This document shows positions 50,782 to 60,408 of a stretch of DNA of 64,000 bases, piece after piece; positions within the stretch are counted from its first letter, which is position 1; the number at the start of each line of letters is the position of its first letter. This DNA is from Gammaproteobacteria bacterium (GTDB lineage Bacteria > Pseudomonadota > Gammaproteobacteria > Pseudomonadales > JAUIET01): positions 1-64,000 of the forward strand of contig JAUIHW010000013.1 in assembly GCA_030431775.1 (NCBI GenBank), read 5' to 3'. The translations under genes and the position numbers were made by a program. A model generated the notes under the pieces. It was not told where the DNA came from, searched no databases, and saw only the letters and a list, made by a program, of their open reading frames with translations.

Positions 50782-52404
50782 CTAAATTCTTGCCACACCA
50801 AAGCTGTTAGGCCGCACGCTCCGCTGGCGCTGCTCCTGAACTGTCTCCAGCAGAAAACCCAGCGTCCGGCGACTGTCGCGCGGGTCGATCATACCGTCGT
50901 CCAGACAGTGCCCCGAGGTGTAAAAGGCGTCCGCTTGGCTGTCGAAGTGCTGGGCCAAGGCCTGTTCCTGCGCAGCAATGGCTGCTTCATCCACTTCCTG
51001 GCCGGCAGCCGCCGCTCGACCGCGGGCCACCATACCCATGGTTTTGCCCGCCTGCTCTCCACCCATCACGCCGGTTTGTGCATTGGGAAAGGTGTATAAA
51101 AAATCGGGCTCATACGCACGACCACACATACCATAGTTACCCGCACCGAAGCTAGCGCCGGTCATCATCGTAATGCGAGGCACAGCGAGGTTGCGTACCG
51201 CCTGAATCATCTTCGAGCCATGTTTGATCATTCCAGCCTGCTCGGATTTGGTCCCCACAATATAACCAGTCGTGTTCTGCATAAAGATCACTGGAATACT
51301 CGCCTGGTCGCACAACTGCAAAAATTGTGTGACCTTTCCCGCACCATCGGGGTCTATCGGGCCGTTATTGCCAACAATTCCGCAGGCCTGACCAAAAATC
51401 TCAGCCTGAAGACAGACGGTCGCGGAACCAAAAGCTGGCTTGAAATCGAGCAGATCAGAGCCGTCAACAATTCGCGCTACCAACTCACGCATATCATAAG
51501 GGGTACGATAATCACAGGGCACAACCCCGGCTATTTCGTCAGGGTCATAGACAGGCTCGCGGCCACCGGACACGTGCTTATTGGTGCAGCCCGCGTTCCA
51601 TTGCAGCCGCTGTACGAGCTCTCGAGTAATTTGCATCGCATGCCCATCATTCTCAGCGAGGTATTCAACCAGCCCAGAGGTAGTCGCATGCATGCTGGCC
51701 CCACCCAGTTCCTCTTCGGTGGCCACCTCCCCGGTTGCAGCCTTAAGCAATGGAGGCCCCGCCAGATAAGCGCGGCCATTATCTTTAACTCCAATCACAT
51801 AATCACTTAGCCCTGGCATGTATGCACCGCCGGCGGTCGAAGAGCCATGCAGCACAGATATAACCGGTATGCCCTGCTTGCTCAACTGGGCAAGGCGACC
51901 AAACAACGCGCCGCCTTCAATAAAGCCTTCTACGGTGTAGTTAAGCAGGTCGCCGCCGGCACTTTCAACCAGATGAATGAATGGCAGCTTTTGCTCCTGT
52001 GAGATCACCTCTGCGCGCATTATTTTGTAACCGCCTGCGGTGGTCAGAGCGCCTGCCTGAATACCACTGTCATCGACAACCACCATACAACGCACACCGG
52101 AAACAAAGCCAATACCGGCGATCACTGTTGATCCCGGCAGCGATTTATCCGGGTCTGGAGTATCCAGCAAGTATCCGGACAGATTACCTACTGTCAGAAA
52201 TGGCATGCCTGGGTCCAGCAGCCGGGCCAAGCGCTCTCTTGGTGTTAGCTGGCCACGCTTATCAAAGCGCGGCTTACGTTGTTCGGACTTATGTGGCGCA
52301 CGCGCATTGAGTTCTTGCAGCCGGGCAATAAGGCCCAGCATCTCCTTACGGTTCCTCTGAAAGGCCTCGGACGAGGGCTTAATCTTAGAAGTAAATACAG
52401 GCAT
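50782..52404 (-). CDS. atuC: Acyl-CoA carboxylase beta subunit (carboxyltransferase; AtuC-like)
   Basis: A 540-residue carboxyltransferase. RGQLTPRERLARLLDPG is the usual early segment, HLVESAGGDLLN and SVLHGSSTAGGAYMPG are the acyl-CoA-site loops, and IPVIFMQNTTGYIVGTKSE then MMTGASFGAGNYGMCGRAY are the carboxybiotin-site loops. This is the beta partner for the biotin protein encoded 9 bases downstream. The N-terminal MPVFTSKIKPSSEAFQRNR recalls geranyl-CoA carboxylase AtuC, and an AtuA-type gene four bases upstream supports that over methylcrotonyl-CoA carboxylase. Confidence 0.88.
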   Translation of the reverse strand: MPVFTSKIKPSSEAFQRNRKEMLGLIARLQELNARAPHKSEQRKPRFDKRGQLTPRERLARLLDPGMPFLTVGNLSGYLLDTPDPDKSLPGSTVIAGIGFVSGVRCMVVVDDSGIQAGALTTAGGYKIMRAEVISQEQKLPFIHLVESAGGDLLNYTVEGFIEGGALFGRLAQLSKQGIPVISVLHGSSTAGGAYMPGLSDYVIGVKDNGRAYLAGPPLLKAATGEVATEEELGGASMHATTSGLVEYLAENDGHAMQITRELVQRLQWNAGCTNKHVSGGREPVYDPDEIAGVVPCDYRTPYDMRELVARIVDGSDLLDFKPAFGSATVCLQAEIFGQACGIVGNNGPIDPDGAGKVTQFLQLCDQASIPVIFMQNTTGYIVGTKSEQAGMIKHGSKMIQAVRNLAVPRITMMTGASFGAGNYGMCGRAYEPDFLYTFPNAQTGVMGGEQAGKTMGMVARGRAAAAGQEVDEAAIAAQEQALAQHFDSQADAFYTSGHCLDDGMIDPRDSRRTLGFLLETVQEQRQRSVRPNSFGVARI

Positions 52405-52408
52405 CTGA

Positions 52409-54220
52409 TCACCGTTCCTTCAACAATTCAATAACCTTATCCCCAATGGGAATTGGCACATCCAGGAGTAATTGTGCAAAGCCTTTGCCCTGAGGGTCGC
52501 TGCGGAGACTGGCCACACCACCGCCTCCTAACACGTCGTGCAACAAATAATTGATGGCATGAATTCCGGGCAACAAAAAGCGCTCTACCGATTCGGCGCT
52601 CGGATTATTAAGAAAATGGGCAAAACGCTCTGCAACCACTTCGGTCGTCAGTGCCGAATAAATATAAGGAAGGTACTGTGGCTTGCGAGCGATGACGCCG
52701 ATATTTGCTTTATTCCCCTTGTCGCCACTGCGCGCATAAGCGAGCTTTACCAAAGGCACGGTGTGTTGGCCCTCTTCAACCGATGGAGGGTCGTGTGGAC
52801 GTTGTGCCAAGAATTGCTGGTTTGTCGGCTGGGTTGTCTCTGAGCAATCCGTACTCTTGCCATTGCAATCAACGCTGATCGCAACCCGTTCCTTCGGTAA
52901 AAGAAAGGAAAACAAACGCACAACCGGCGACGGCTTCGGTCGACCTCCCGCAAAGCCGCACAATCCCGGTGGCCCAGCAAGTCCAAGCCCGGCAATTTCC
53001 TTCAAAAACAGGCCAATACCCAGAGCATCCTCATGTTTTGCCGCCAGCTTAAGGACCACTTCCCGAGCGGTATGTTGCTGTGCGAAAGCGCCGTAATGTG
53101 CCTCCGCACCTAAGACATCAATACTGGTTTCAGAGAAGTCGCTCAGCCCAAACTGCTCAAGTCGCACGCTGGCACTGCGTAAACAGGCCTCTGCAAATGC
53201 TTGTGCTTTTCGAGCGGCATCAATACCGTAGAACGTTACCTGGGTTCCACCACGAAACTGATCCGCGACCGTAGCACTGACCTTATAGCTGTTTGGTGCC
53301 GGGTAACCTCTGGCGCCACTTACCAGCACTCGATCATCGGCAAGCTGGTCCATGGTGACATTAGAGAAGTCGCAAACAACATCTGGCAGCAAGTAAGCCT
53401 GTGGGTCGCCAATTTCATACAGCATCTGTTCGGCGACCGTGGCCACGCTTACCAGGCCAGCGCTTGGCTCGGCCTTACTGCAAACAAAGTCACCATTTTC
53501 AGCAAGCTCTGCGATTGGATAACCCGTGTTTTCAAAAGCGCCTTGTAAAAGCTCCCAGTCCGTGAAATTACCTCCGGTAGCCTGAGTCCCGCATTCCAGT
53601 ATGTGGCCGCACAGGGAGCCCGCCGCCAGCAGGTCATAGTCATCGCGCTGCCAGCCAAAACTGTGAATACCGGCCGCAAGAGTAACCGCACTGTCAACGC
53701 AACGCCCGGTAATCACTATGTCGGCTCCCCTATCCAGGGCATTGGCAATCGGAAAGGCACCCAGGTAAGCATTGACGCTCTGCACCGATGCCTTGGCCGG
53801 GCAGGCATCGCCGGAGAACATCTCAGTGATCTGCTCGTTGGCAAATTCGTCAAGCAACGGCATGAGATCATCGCCCGTCACGCACGCCACCTGCAGGCTA
53901 ATGTCCTGCTGGTCTAATAGCTCTCGTACCGCCGCCGCACAGGCGAGCGGATTGACCCCACCCGCATTGGCGATGATTTTCACGCCCTGACGAGTGATTT
54001 CTCCAAGATTCGGTTGCAGTGCGAAGTCAAGAAAATCGGTAGCAAAACCGGCGGCCGGATTCTTGGCGCGTGCTCGCGCGAGAATGGACATTGTAATCTC
54101 TGCAAGGTAATCATAAACAATGTAGTCCAAGTCGCCGCCGGCCAGAAGCTGCGGCGTCGCGCGGGCCGAATCACCCCAGTAACCGCTCGCTCCGCCAATT
54201 CGTATGGTCTTTTTATTCAT
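52409..54220 (-). CDS. atuA: Acyclic terpene utilisation AtuA-family protein
   Basis: A protein of about 603 residues. IRIGGASGYWGDSARATPQL opens the AtuA N-terminal domain (DUF1446), followed by family segments IIANAGGVNPLACAAAVREL, VITGRCVDSAVTLAAGIHSF and SLCGHILECGTQATGGNFTDW. A smaller C-terminal domain begins near LVKLAYARSGDKGNKANIGV. AtuA is needed for citronellol/geraniol growth in Pseudomonas, but its reaction is not established. The ATG at 54220 begins the family N-terminus; 13 upstream codons are unlikely. It is first in an operon of atuA, atuC and atuF-like genes with gaps of 4 and 9 bases. Confidence 0.88.
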   Translation of the reverse strand: MNKKTIRIGGASGYWGDSARATPQLLAGGDLDYIVYDYLAEITMSILARARAKNPAAGFATDFLDFALQPNLGEITRQGVKIIANAGGVNPLACAAAVRELLDQQDISLQVACVTGDDLMPLLDEFANEQITEMFSGDACPAKASVQSVNAYLGAFPIANALDRGADIVITGRCVDSAVTLAAGIHSFGWQRDDYDLLAAGSLCGHILECGTQATGGNFTDWELLQGAFENTGYPIAELAENGDFVCSKAEPSAGLVSVATVAEQMLYEIGDPQAYLLPDVVCDFSNVTMDQLADDRVLVSGARGYPAPNSYKVSATVADQFRGGTQVTFYGIDAARKAQAFAEACLRSASVRLEQFGLSDFSETSIDVLGAEAHYGAFAQQHTAREVVLKLAAKHEDALGIGLFLKEIAGLGLAGPPGLCGFAGGRPKPSPVVRLFSFLLPKERVAISVDCNGKSTDCSETTQPTNQQFLAQRPHDPPSVEEGQHTVPLVKLAYARSGDKGNKANIGVIARKPQYLPYIYSALTTEVVAERFAHFLNNPSAESVERFLLPGIHAINYLLHDVLGGGGVASLRSDPQGKGFAQLLLDVPIPIGDKVIELLKER

Positions 54221-54349
54221 TGGCCGCAACCCGATAGAAACCCAAAAAAAACGCCGCATTGACGCGCCTGCGACGGCTTCCAGGATACTATAGGTTGAGC
54301 GGTAGAAAGACTATTGAAATGGTGCCAGCAAAAGGACTGCAAGTGCCAC

Positions 54350-55642
54350 TTAGAGACAACCCCGTACGCCTTCTCGCAATGCCGGGTCCAGCAATTCCAG
54401 ATTGCGGATTATGTTGTCATGTGGCACTTCGCACAGCACGCCGAAATCCATGTTCGCCGTTTGTGCAATGCGGTTGCGGTCCAGCACATTACCCACCACA
54501 CTACCGCTCTCTCCGCCATTGGCTTCCAGCGAGAACCCGGCGGTGAACTGTGGCCGCCAATTGATCGTCGAAGACTGTCCCGCCCCACTGACAAAATTAT
54601 CAAGCAGCAGATTTTCGCTGGTATGACGTTGTACCGAGTTAGAACCTGCCAGGACGATTCCAACCTTTGCGGGGCGCACGATAGTGTTATCCCGCACCAG
54701 ACTCTCGGATGCGCCGTGCACCAGTTTGATTCCGAATAGGTAACTGTTATAAATGGCATTCGAACGAATGTTCACTCGCTGGCCAAAGCTGTCAATGCCC
54801 TCACCAACACTGGCAATGCTGTTATTCAACACCCAGATATCGTGTGCTTCCGGACCAGCGATATTGATAGCGTCAGTCTCAACCCTGTTTCGTGCGCGCA
54901 GCTCTTCGCTGACCTCCAGGCCCATCAGGTAATTATTGCTTACCAGCACGGCTTGTGAATTAATGATGACGCCATTTCTGACCAGACGGGATGAATCAAT
55001 CGCAATAGCCGTATGTTGAGTTTCGCTGCTTGTATAGCTGGAATGCACGATGTTTGACGTGACAGAAGCCCACTCCACCGAATCCAAGGCAATGACCAGC
55101 CCATTAGAAAAACCGGATACTTCCAATCCGGATACCGTGATGTGGCGCCCGCCCCGAATTCGAACAGCCGACATCACCGAGCCGTCTTCAAACTCCTTGA
55201 TGATACGGAAGTCACGCAATTCAATATTCGCCACATCCGTTCCCAAGAGCGCATTTGCATTGCTGTCGAATTCGGTGTCATTAGAGCGGTTGTCAAAGCC
55301 TGCTGGCCCCGCCGTTAGCAACAGCCCACCCTGGCTGTGCGAATGCAGCGTGAGATTACTGCGAAGCCTTATCGCGCTGGATATGCGATACAAGCCGTCC
55401 AGTTCGACTTCATCATTATTGTCAATCGCAGACTGTACCGCCGCGGTATCATCAATCTGGTCGCCAGCAACCGCGCCATAGTCGGCCGGCGTGATCGCAT
55501 TGGCGGGCAGGGCCAGCATGCAGAAGAAAACCCAAATTAGCAGCACCATGCTCTGGGCGATATTCTCCAAACGCGAACCATCACGCATATTCCGCAAGGT
55601 TTTTGAATATTGCGCCTTATTACTTTCGTTAGTTTTTAGCAT
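54350..55642 (-). CDS. Exported right-handed beta-helix (pectate-lyase-3-like) protein
   Basis: A 430-residue protein with a long basic N-terminus (about 30 residues), a hydrophobic signal core (MVLLIWVFFCMLALPANA), then ITPADYGAVAGDQIDDTAAVQ, the hallmark start of pectate-lyase-3/GH28-like parallel beta-helices. The rest shows repeated N-x-I/V-x-N turns (VSNNYLMG, VLNNSIAS, VRDNTIV), as in beta-helix coils. Members are polysaccharide lyases, hydrolases or epimerases, or non-enzymatic binding proteins; catalytic residues cannot be assigned here. GGGGAT six bases before the ATG supports the start. It is divergent from a large glycosyltransferase gene and may act on the same glycan. Confidence 0.8.
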   Translation of the reverse strand: MLKTNESNKAQYSKTLRNMRDGSRLENIAQSMVLLIWVFFCMLALPANAITPADYGAVAGDQIDDTAAVQSAIDNNDEVELDGLYRISSAIRLRSNLTLHSHSQGGLLLTAGPAGFDNRSNDTEFDSNANALLGTDVANIELRDFRIIKEFEDGSVMSAVRIRGGRHITVSGLEVSGFSNGLVIALDSVEWASVTSNIVHSSYTSSETQHTAIAIDSSRLVRNGVIINSQAVLVSNNYLMGLEVSEELRARNRVETDAINIAGPEAHDIWVLNNSIASVGEGIDSFGQRVNIRSNAIYNSYLFGIKLVHGASESLVRDNTIVRPAKVGIVLAGSNSVQRHTSENLLLDNFVSGAGQSSTINWRPQFTAGFSLEANGGESGSVVGNVLDRNRIAQTANMDFGVLCEVPHDNIIRNLELLDPALREGVRGCL

Positions 55643-55925
55643 ATAGCTATCCCCGCGGCCATACTCGGGCCGCCACTAAATTGGCAGAGAAAATAACGGG
55701 TTTGCTGCGTTCCCAGTGGCGTTTGATACGCCAGATCGCCAGCTCACGGCCAAATTATCAAAGCGGCATTTATCTGTCCATTAATTAACCGACGTGTGAC
55801 CGATTGCCGTGTGTTTTACGACCAACGGCTTAGCAAATGCTCAAACTTCGACTACACCCGGTAGAAAACGGCATTAAACCACCTGAAAAGCTACCGTTTA
55901 TCTTGGATTTTGACTGACTTGGGCT
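55643..55925. promoter_or_regulatory. Divergent intergenic region, promoters not resolved
   Basis: 283 bases between the beta-helix gene and the large glycosyltransferase gene. It must hold promoters for both. I saw no sigma-54 box, no strong -35/-10 pair, no tRNA and no significant open frame. Confidence 0.4.
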
Positions 55926-58382
55926 ATGCTCAAAGAAAATACCAAGGATGGATACGCAGGCTATGGAAGGTGTCTCGCGGTGTGGGTGAATTTTGTCAAT
56001 TCATTGGACCCATCGCTCCCCAGTTTTCGCTACCGGGCTCTCTGGCCCGCTTTGCATCTCGGCACCCGAGGTCACCATACTCTGGTCACAGACAATCCCC
56101 AGGCTGTGACCTTAACGCCGGATACCCGGGGCGTTATTTTCACCAAGCACTTTGACGATACCACGCTACAACTTGCCTGGGATGCCCAGCGTAAAGACAT
56201 TCCGGTTTTACTCGAGCTGAGTGACAACATTTTTGCTTCGGGATATCGCGGAGGTGTGCAGGGGGTCAAAACTGTCGCCACCTTCCGTTCACTGGCCGAG
56301 CTGGCCAGCGCAATTCTTGTACCCACGCACGCTCTTGGGGAAATCGTTCGCCAACAGCTCAATCACACCCAGGCAGCAATCCACGTGGTACCGGACTGCA
56401 TAGAGCAGGAAGAGCAGGTCAGGATGCTCTACACCAATCTGTATGGCAGCAACTGGCGACTTGGAACGCCAGCATCATCAACGTTCGTTCTTTCTGATTC
56501 GTTAAGCGTACACGGCAAATTGAGACGACCACGGACTTCTACCAAGAGCAGGTCGTATAAACAGGCCATACGAAAACTTGTCAGCAACGACCTTAACTCC
56601 AATCGCGCCCTGCTCAAAGCCGGCATTCAAAATGTCCTGCGACGTCTCCCCGGCGGGCTGGGTACAGCGCACAAACAGCCGAGTTTTCCGTTACTGGACA
56701 CAGGCCAATCAGTTATCTCGCACACACGTCAGTATCGAAAAACCGTGCTTTGGTTTGGTAACGCCGGACACTCGGCCGCCGATCAGGGCATTGCTTCCAT
56801 TCTGCGATTTTCGGCGGCGCTGACACGAATCAACCGGGAGCAAGCGATCGAGCTGCTTGTGGTCAGCAATAATCGGGCAAAGTATGACGAATATATTCGT
56901 CGCTTAGCGATTCCGAGTCGCTATGCCGAGTGGGATCCTGTCAGCATTTTTCAGCACCTTAGAGATGCCGACGTGCTGATCCTGCCCAACAATAATGACG
57001 ATTACTCGAGAACAAAGTCTGTCAACCGGGTGGCACTCGCGCTGTCAATGGGCGTGCCTGTGGTCGCCGACGACTTCGCTGATCTGCAGCTGTTTCGTGA
57101 CTGTGTGGCCTGCGAGGACAGTTATACCGGTCTGCGCCGTTACTTGATTGAGAACCATGCCGAGCAGGATATTAACCACGCCCAACCCATTCTGGCTGCC
57201 CACTATACGCCGCAGCGAGTTTCTAACGATCTTGCCAATGTACTTGATAAGGTGTCCGCTGAGGACCCCAGACATCGGCCGTGCTTACTCTTTGTGTTTG
57301 ACCTAATACAGGACTTTGATGTGCTCAGACCGATTCTTGAGCACTTTATCGCGATGGGCCAATGGCGTATCAAGGCCCTGGTTTCGCGCTGGTTGATGGC
57401 TCAACCAGGCGTGCTGGAAGACTATCTCGCTAACAAAGAACTGAAGACAGAGGTACTTGAGCGTGAGGAAATTATCGCCGGGCAGAGTAACTCGCTGGCG
57501 TCGGCACATCTGGTATTTCTCGCTGCAGAAACCAGTCTCGGCCCACACCGGGTCGCGCACCGTATTGCCCAATTAGCTCGTAAGCAAACGATTCCTGCTG
57601 TCACTTTTCAACACGGCCTTGAAAACGAAGGGCTGACCTACTTTGGGGAAAACCGTCTGGTACGATTTGCGTCGGACAAAATATTTCTTTGGAACGATCT
57701 ACCGGTCGACAGTCGACACATCAGTCGACGAACACGCAAGAAGTGTCAGCCCTTGGGCCTGTTCCGCAGCCATGATAGCGCTCAACCCTGTAAAGAACTG
57801 AGTCACCGATTGCGCTGCGAAAAGCTGGTCGGTGTGTTTGAAAACCTGCACTGGGAGCGCTACAGCGAATTATACCGGCAGCGTTTCCTGAGCTCACTGC
57901 TCACCGCTGCGCAGACCCAGCCAGACATGTACTTTATCGTCAAACCTCATCCGGCGGGTCGCTGGTTCAATATTGCCAGCGGAATTCCAGACACCTTGCC
58001 TGGCAATGTATTTGTGATTGATTATCAAGACGAACTGTGGAGACAGGTTTCCGCTAACCAGTTACTCACTCTGGTGGACGCTGTTGTTACCACGCCGTCC
58101 ACCATTGCTGTCGACGCGGCACTTTCCCGCTTGCCGGTGGCAATAGCGGCTCATGGCCTGGAAGGTCTAAGCGCTTACGCCGGCCTGGACCTGCTCCAAG
58201 ACGCGCAGGACTGGCAGGAATTTGTTGGCCGCGGTCCGGATGACACCGTGGCGACCATCCAGGCAGGTCAGCGTTTTCTGCGGTCACGAGTGCGTAAAGT
58301 CAATCCGTTTGATGAGCTCGAGGCAGAGGTAAGCAAGCTTCTTAGGATAAACCAGCCGCAAACTGTCAATTACGCGCACTAA
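55926..58382 (+). CDS. Large two-part glycosyltransferase / capsule-type transferase
   Basis: An 818-residue protein. The first ~450 residues look like a GT-B glycosyltransferase (SLPSFRYRALWPALHLGTRG, VLWFGNAGHSAADQGIASIL, VLILPNNNDDYSRTKSVNRV, ALSMGVPVVADDF). The second part (about 455-810) has QLARKQTIPAVTFQHGLENE, YFIVKPHPAGRW and VDAVVTTPSTIAVDAALSR, the pattern of capsule (KpsS/LipB-like) or CDP-glycerol glycerophosphotransferase-like GT-B domains. A GTG at 55980 is an alternative start. Its last 17 bases overlap the VanZ-like gene on the other strand. It should extend or initiate a surface glycan; donors are unknown. Confidence 0.78.
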   Translation: MLKENTKDGYAGYGRCLAVWVNFVNSLDPSLPSFRYRALWPALHLGTRGHHTLVTDNPQAVTLTPDTRGVIFTKHFDDTTLQLAWDAQRKDIPVLLELSDNIFASGYRGGVQGVKTVATFRSLAELASAILVPTHALGEIVRQQLNHTQAAIHVVPDCIEQEEQVRMLYTNLYGSNWRLGTPASSTFVLSDSLSVHGKLRRPRTSTKSRSYKQAIRKLVSNDLNSNRALLKAGIQNVLRRLPGGLGTAHKQPSFPLLDTGQSVISHTRQYRKTVLWFGNAGHSAADQGIASILRFSAALTRINREQAIELLVVSNNRAKYDEYIRRLAIPSRYAEWDPVSIFQHLRDADVLILPNNNDDYSRTKSVNRVALALSMGVPVVADDFADLQLFRDCVACEDSYTGLRRYLIENHAEQDINHAQPILAAHYTPQRVSNDLANVLDKVSAEDPRHRPCLLFVFDLIQDFDVLRPILEHFIAMGQWRIKALVSRWLMAQPGVLEDYLANKELKTEVLEREEIIAGQSNSLASAHLVFLAAETSLGPHRVAHRIAQLARKQTIPAVTFQHGLENEGLTYFGENRLVRFASDKIFLWNDLPVDSRHISRRTRKKCQPLGLFRSHDSAQPCKELSHRLRCEKLVGVFENLHWERYSELYRQRFLSSLLTAAQTQPDMYFIVKPHPAGRWFNIASGIPDTLPGNVFVIDYQDELWRQVSANQLLTLVDAVVTTPSTIAVDAALSRLPVAIAAHGLEGLSAYAGLDLLQDAQDWQEFVGRGPDDTVATIQAGQRFLRSRVRKVNPFDELEAEVSKLLRINQPQTVNYAH

Positions 58383-58776
58383 CCCCTGAGAAAGCTCCCA
58401 GCTGCCGTTTCAGGCGACGCGCTAACAGCAGTCCGGTCAGAAAGCCTGCGGTATTGGCGAGCTGGTCGGCCAGGGACGCTTCCCGATCGGGTGTCAAGGA
58501 TTGTAGCAGCTCAATAGCTGGACCTAGCAGAAACAGCAGGGCCAGCGCGATCAGCAGGCTACGCTGCTTCGGGAACGCCAATGCGGCCAGGAGCACGTTC
58601 CCCAAATGCATTAGAAAATGTACGAGCTTGTCCAGGTGGGGAATATCAATACCCTCCATGTCAACAGGCGTCAGGCTTGCATACACCTCAAGCGCCACCA
58701 GAAGCAGTAAGCCCGCACGGAACAACCACTGGCTGTTGGGGTGGCAAATAAGGTCGGCCAATTGTCTTGTAACCAT
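58366..58776 (-). CDS. VanZ-like small membrane protein
   Basis: A 136-residue protein with three to four hydrophobic segments. LDKLVHFLMHLGNVLLAALA with its conserved Asp and His, and PAIELLQSLTPDREASLADQLANTAGFL read in two pieces, match the VanZ-like family (D-K-x-x-H, then E-x-x-Q, then D-x-x-x-N-x-x-G). Function is unclear in most bacteria; VanZ itself gives teicoplanin resistance, but the wider family is common in polysaccharide loci. It overlaps the end of the convergent glycosyltransferase gene by 17 bases. Confidence 0.85.
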   Translation of the reverse strand: MVTRQLADLICHPNSQWLFRAGLLLLVALEVYASLTPVDMEGIDIPHLDKLVHFLMHLGNVLLAALAFPKQRSLLIALALLFLLGPAIELLQSLTPDREASLADQLANTAGFLTGLLLARRLKRQLGAFSGVSARN

Positions 58777-58906
58777 ACAGTAATGGCACCGTGTTCATTC
58801 TAAAAATAGACTAGCACAGAGCTCCGATCGCCGTACTACGCCGGTAACTCAAGCACCCTAACGGCAGCGGAAACCATTATTACGCTCAGCCAACGAGGAC
58901 TACGCC

Positions 58907-60217
58907 ATGGCCTGGGACTTTGCCACACCCGCAGAATTCGAACCCGACCTGCAATGGATGCGGGATTTTGTTGACCAGACATTGATTCCCCTGGAATTAC
59001 TGTATGAAGGCCTGGACCAGCAGCAGCTGGACCGCCTTTGGGCGCCGCTTAAGCAGCAGGTGAAAGACCGCGGACTGTGGGCAGCGCATTTGCCACCTGA
59101 GCATGGTGGCCAGGGGTATGGCCAGGTTCATCTTGCCCTGATGCACGAGGTTCTGGGCCGCAGTGAACTGGCACCTGAGATATTCGGTTGCCAGGGGCCA
59201 GACTCGGGGAATGCCGAGCTGTTGGCCGTTGGTGCCAACGAGGCGCAGAAACAGCGTTGGCTTTACCCCCTGCTCGCCGGTGAACTGCGTTCCACCTTCG
59301 CACTGACCGAGCCGCACACTTCAGGCTCCGATCCGACTGGTATCAAAACCCGCTGTGAACGGGATGGCGATGAATGGGTAATTAACGGTCATAAGTGGTT
59401 CGCCTCCAATGCCAGCGTCAGCGACTTTTCGCTGGTCATGGCGGTCACCGACCCGGAGGCCCCGCCACACAAGCGCGCCGCGATGATAGTCGTCCCAAGA
59501 GGCACGCCCGGCATGCGTGTTGTCCGAGATGTCGGCAGCATGCACGACCCGCATTATTCACCCGAGGGATTTCTGATGGACCGCATAGGCGGACACTCTG
59601 AGGTACTGTTTGAGAACTGCCGCGTACCGCTGGACCATATGATTGGCGAGCCTGGGGAAGGTTTTGTACTGGCGCAAAAACGTCTCGGTGGCGGACGAAT
59701 CCACCACGCCATGCGCATGATAGGGCAATGCAATCGCGCATTTGAAATGCTCAAGGAGCGAGCAATTGCTAGAGAAACTCGAGGCAAGCCGCTGGCGAAG
59801 CAGCAAATGGTCCAAGCGATGCTGGCCGACAGCTATGTTGAAATCGAAATGGCGCGCCTGCTGGTATTGAAATCGGCTTGGACCATGGATACGGAGGGCC
59901 CCTTCAGCAAAGCGGCCCGACTCGACATCTCTGCGTCTAAATTTGCAATTCCGAATATTCTTCTGACCGTGATCGACCGAGCGATACAGCTGCACGGCGC
60001 GATGGGCTACTCCACTGACATGCCCCTGGAAAAAATGTATCGCGGTGCCAGAGCACTGCGGATAGCCGATGGTGCCGACGAAGTCCACAAACAGAGCGTA
60101 GCCCGGCTGCTGCTGGAAGACGTGGAAGCAAACGAATCGGGCCTGCCGAGCGAGCATATTCCAAGCCAGCGGCAGCGCGCTGAAGCTCGTTTCGGCCATT
60201 TACTGGCTGACTTGTAA
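58907..60217 (+). CDS. Acyl-CoA dehydrogenase
   Basis: A 436-residue FAD-dependent acyl-CoA dehydrogenase. HLPPEHGGQGYGQVHLALMH is the N-terminal helical segment, STFALTEPHTSGSDPTGIKT the FAD-binding signature, and LHGAMGYSTDMPLEKMYRGAR (read as two parts) with LRIADGADEVHKQSVAR the C-terminal signature. The slightly long form resembles the ACAD10/11-like and 'AtuD/FadE-like' proteins acting on branched or long chains. CGAGGA lies seven bases before the ATG. It is not closely flanked by other beta-oxidation genes but fits with the carboxylase and oxygenase genes upstream. Confidence 0.92.
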   Translation: MAWDFATPAEFEPDLQWMRDFVDQTLIPLELLYEGLDQQQLDRLWAPLKQQVKDRGLWAAHLPPEHGGQGYGQVHLALMHEVLGRSELAPEIFGCQGPDSGNAELLAVGANEAQKQRWLYPLLAGELRSTFALTEPHTSGSDPTGIKTRCERDGDEWVINGHKWFASNASVSDFSLVMAVTDPEAPPHKRAAMIVVPRGTPGMRVVRDVGSMHDPHYSPEGFLMDRIGGHSEVLFENCRVPLDHMIGEPGEGFVLAQKRLGGGRIHHAMRMIGQCNRAFEMLKERAIARETRGKPLAKQQMVQAMLADSYVEIEMARLLVLKSAWTMDTEGPFSKAARLDISASKFAIPNILLTVIDRAIQLHGAMGYSTDMPLEKMYRGARALRIADGADEVHKQSVARLLLEDVEANESGLPSEHIPSQRQRAEARFGHLLADL

Positions 60218-60365
60218 AAAGATTTCAAGCAGTAAATAGCCCGGCAACTGGGGTCGATAGGCGGTAGCAATGCTTCGCTCGCACTGTCGATTTCCTTAAC
60301 ACCACTTCTTTTTTGTTCATTTTTTGATCATATTTTACTTCGTTAAATCAATGCCTTAGCAAACT

Positions 60366-60380
60366 TGGCACAGTCTCTGC
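60366..60380 (+). promoter_or_regulatory. Sigma-54 (RpoN)-type promoter of the small PEP-CTERM-like gene
   Basis: TGGCACAGTCTCTGC has the -24 TGGCAC box and a -12 CTGC, with the invariant GG (60367-60368) and GC (60379-60380) exactly ten bases apart. Transcription would begin near 60391, giving a leader of about 18-25 bases. The region upstream (60218-60360) is AT-rich and contains TGATCA, as expected of an enhancer-bearing stretch, though no activator site can be named. Confidence 0.7.
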
Positions 60381-60408
60381 TATCTGGTTATTAAATGATC
60401 AGATTTTG

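Noticed and set aside
54220-54259. Upstream start for the AtuA-like gene
   Set aside because: The family N-terminus begins at the ATG at 54220; the extra 13 codons have no similarity.
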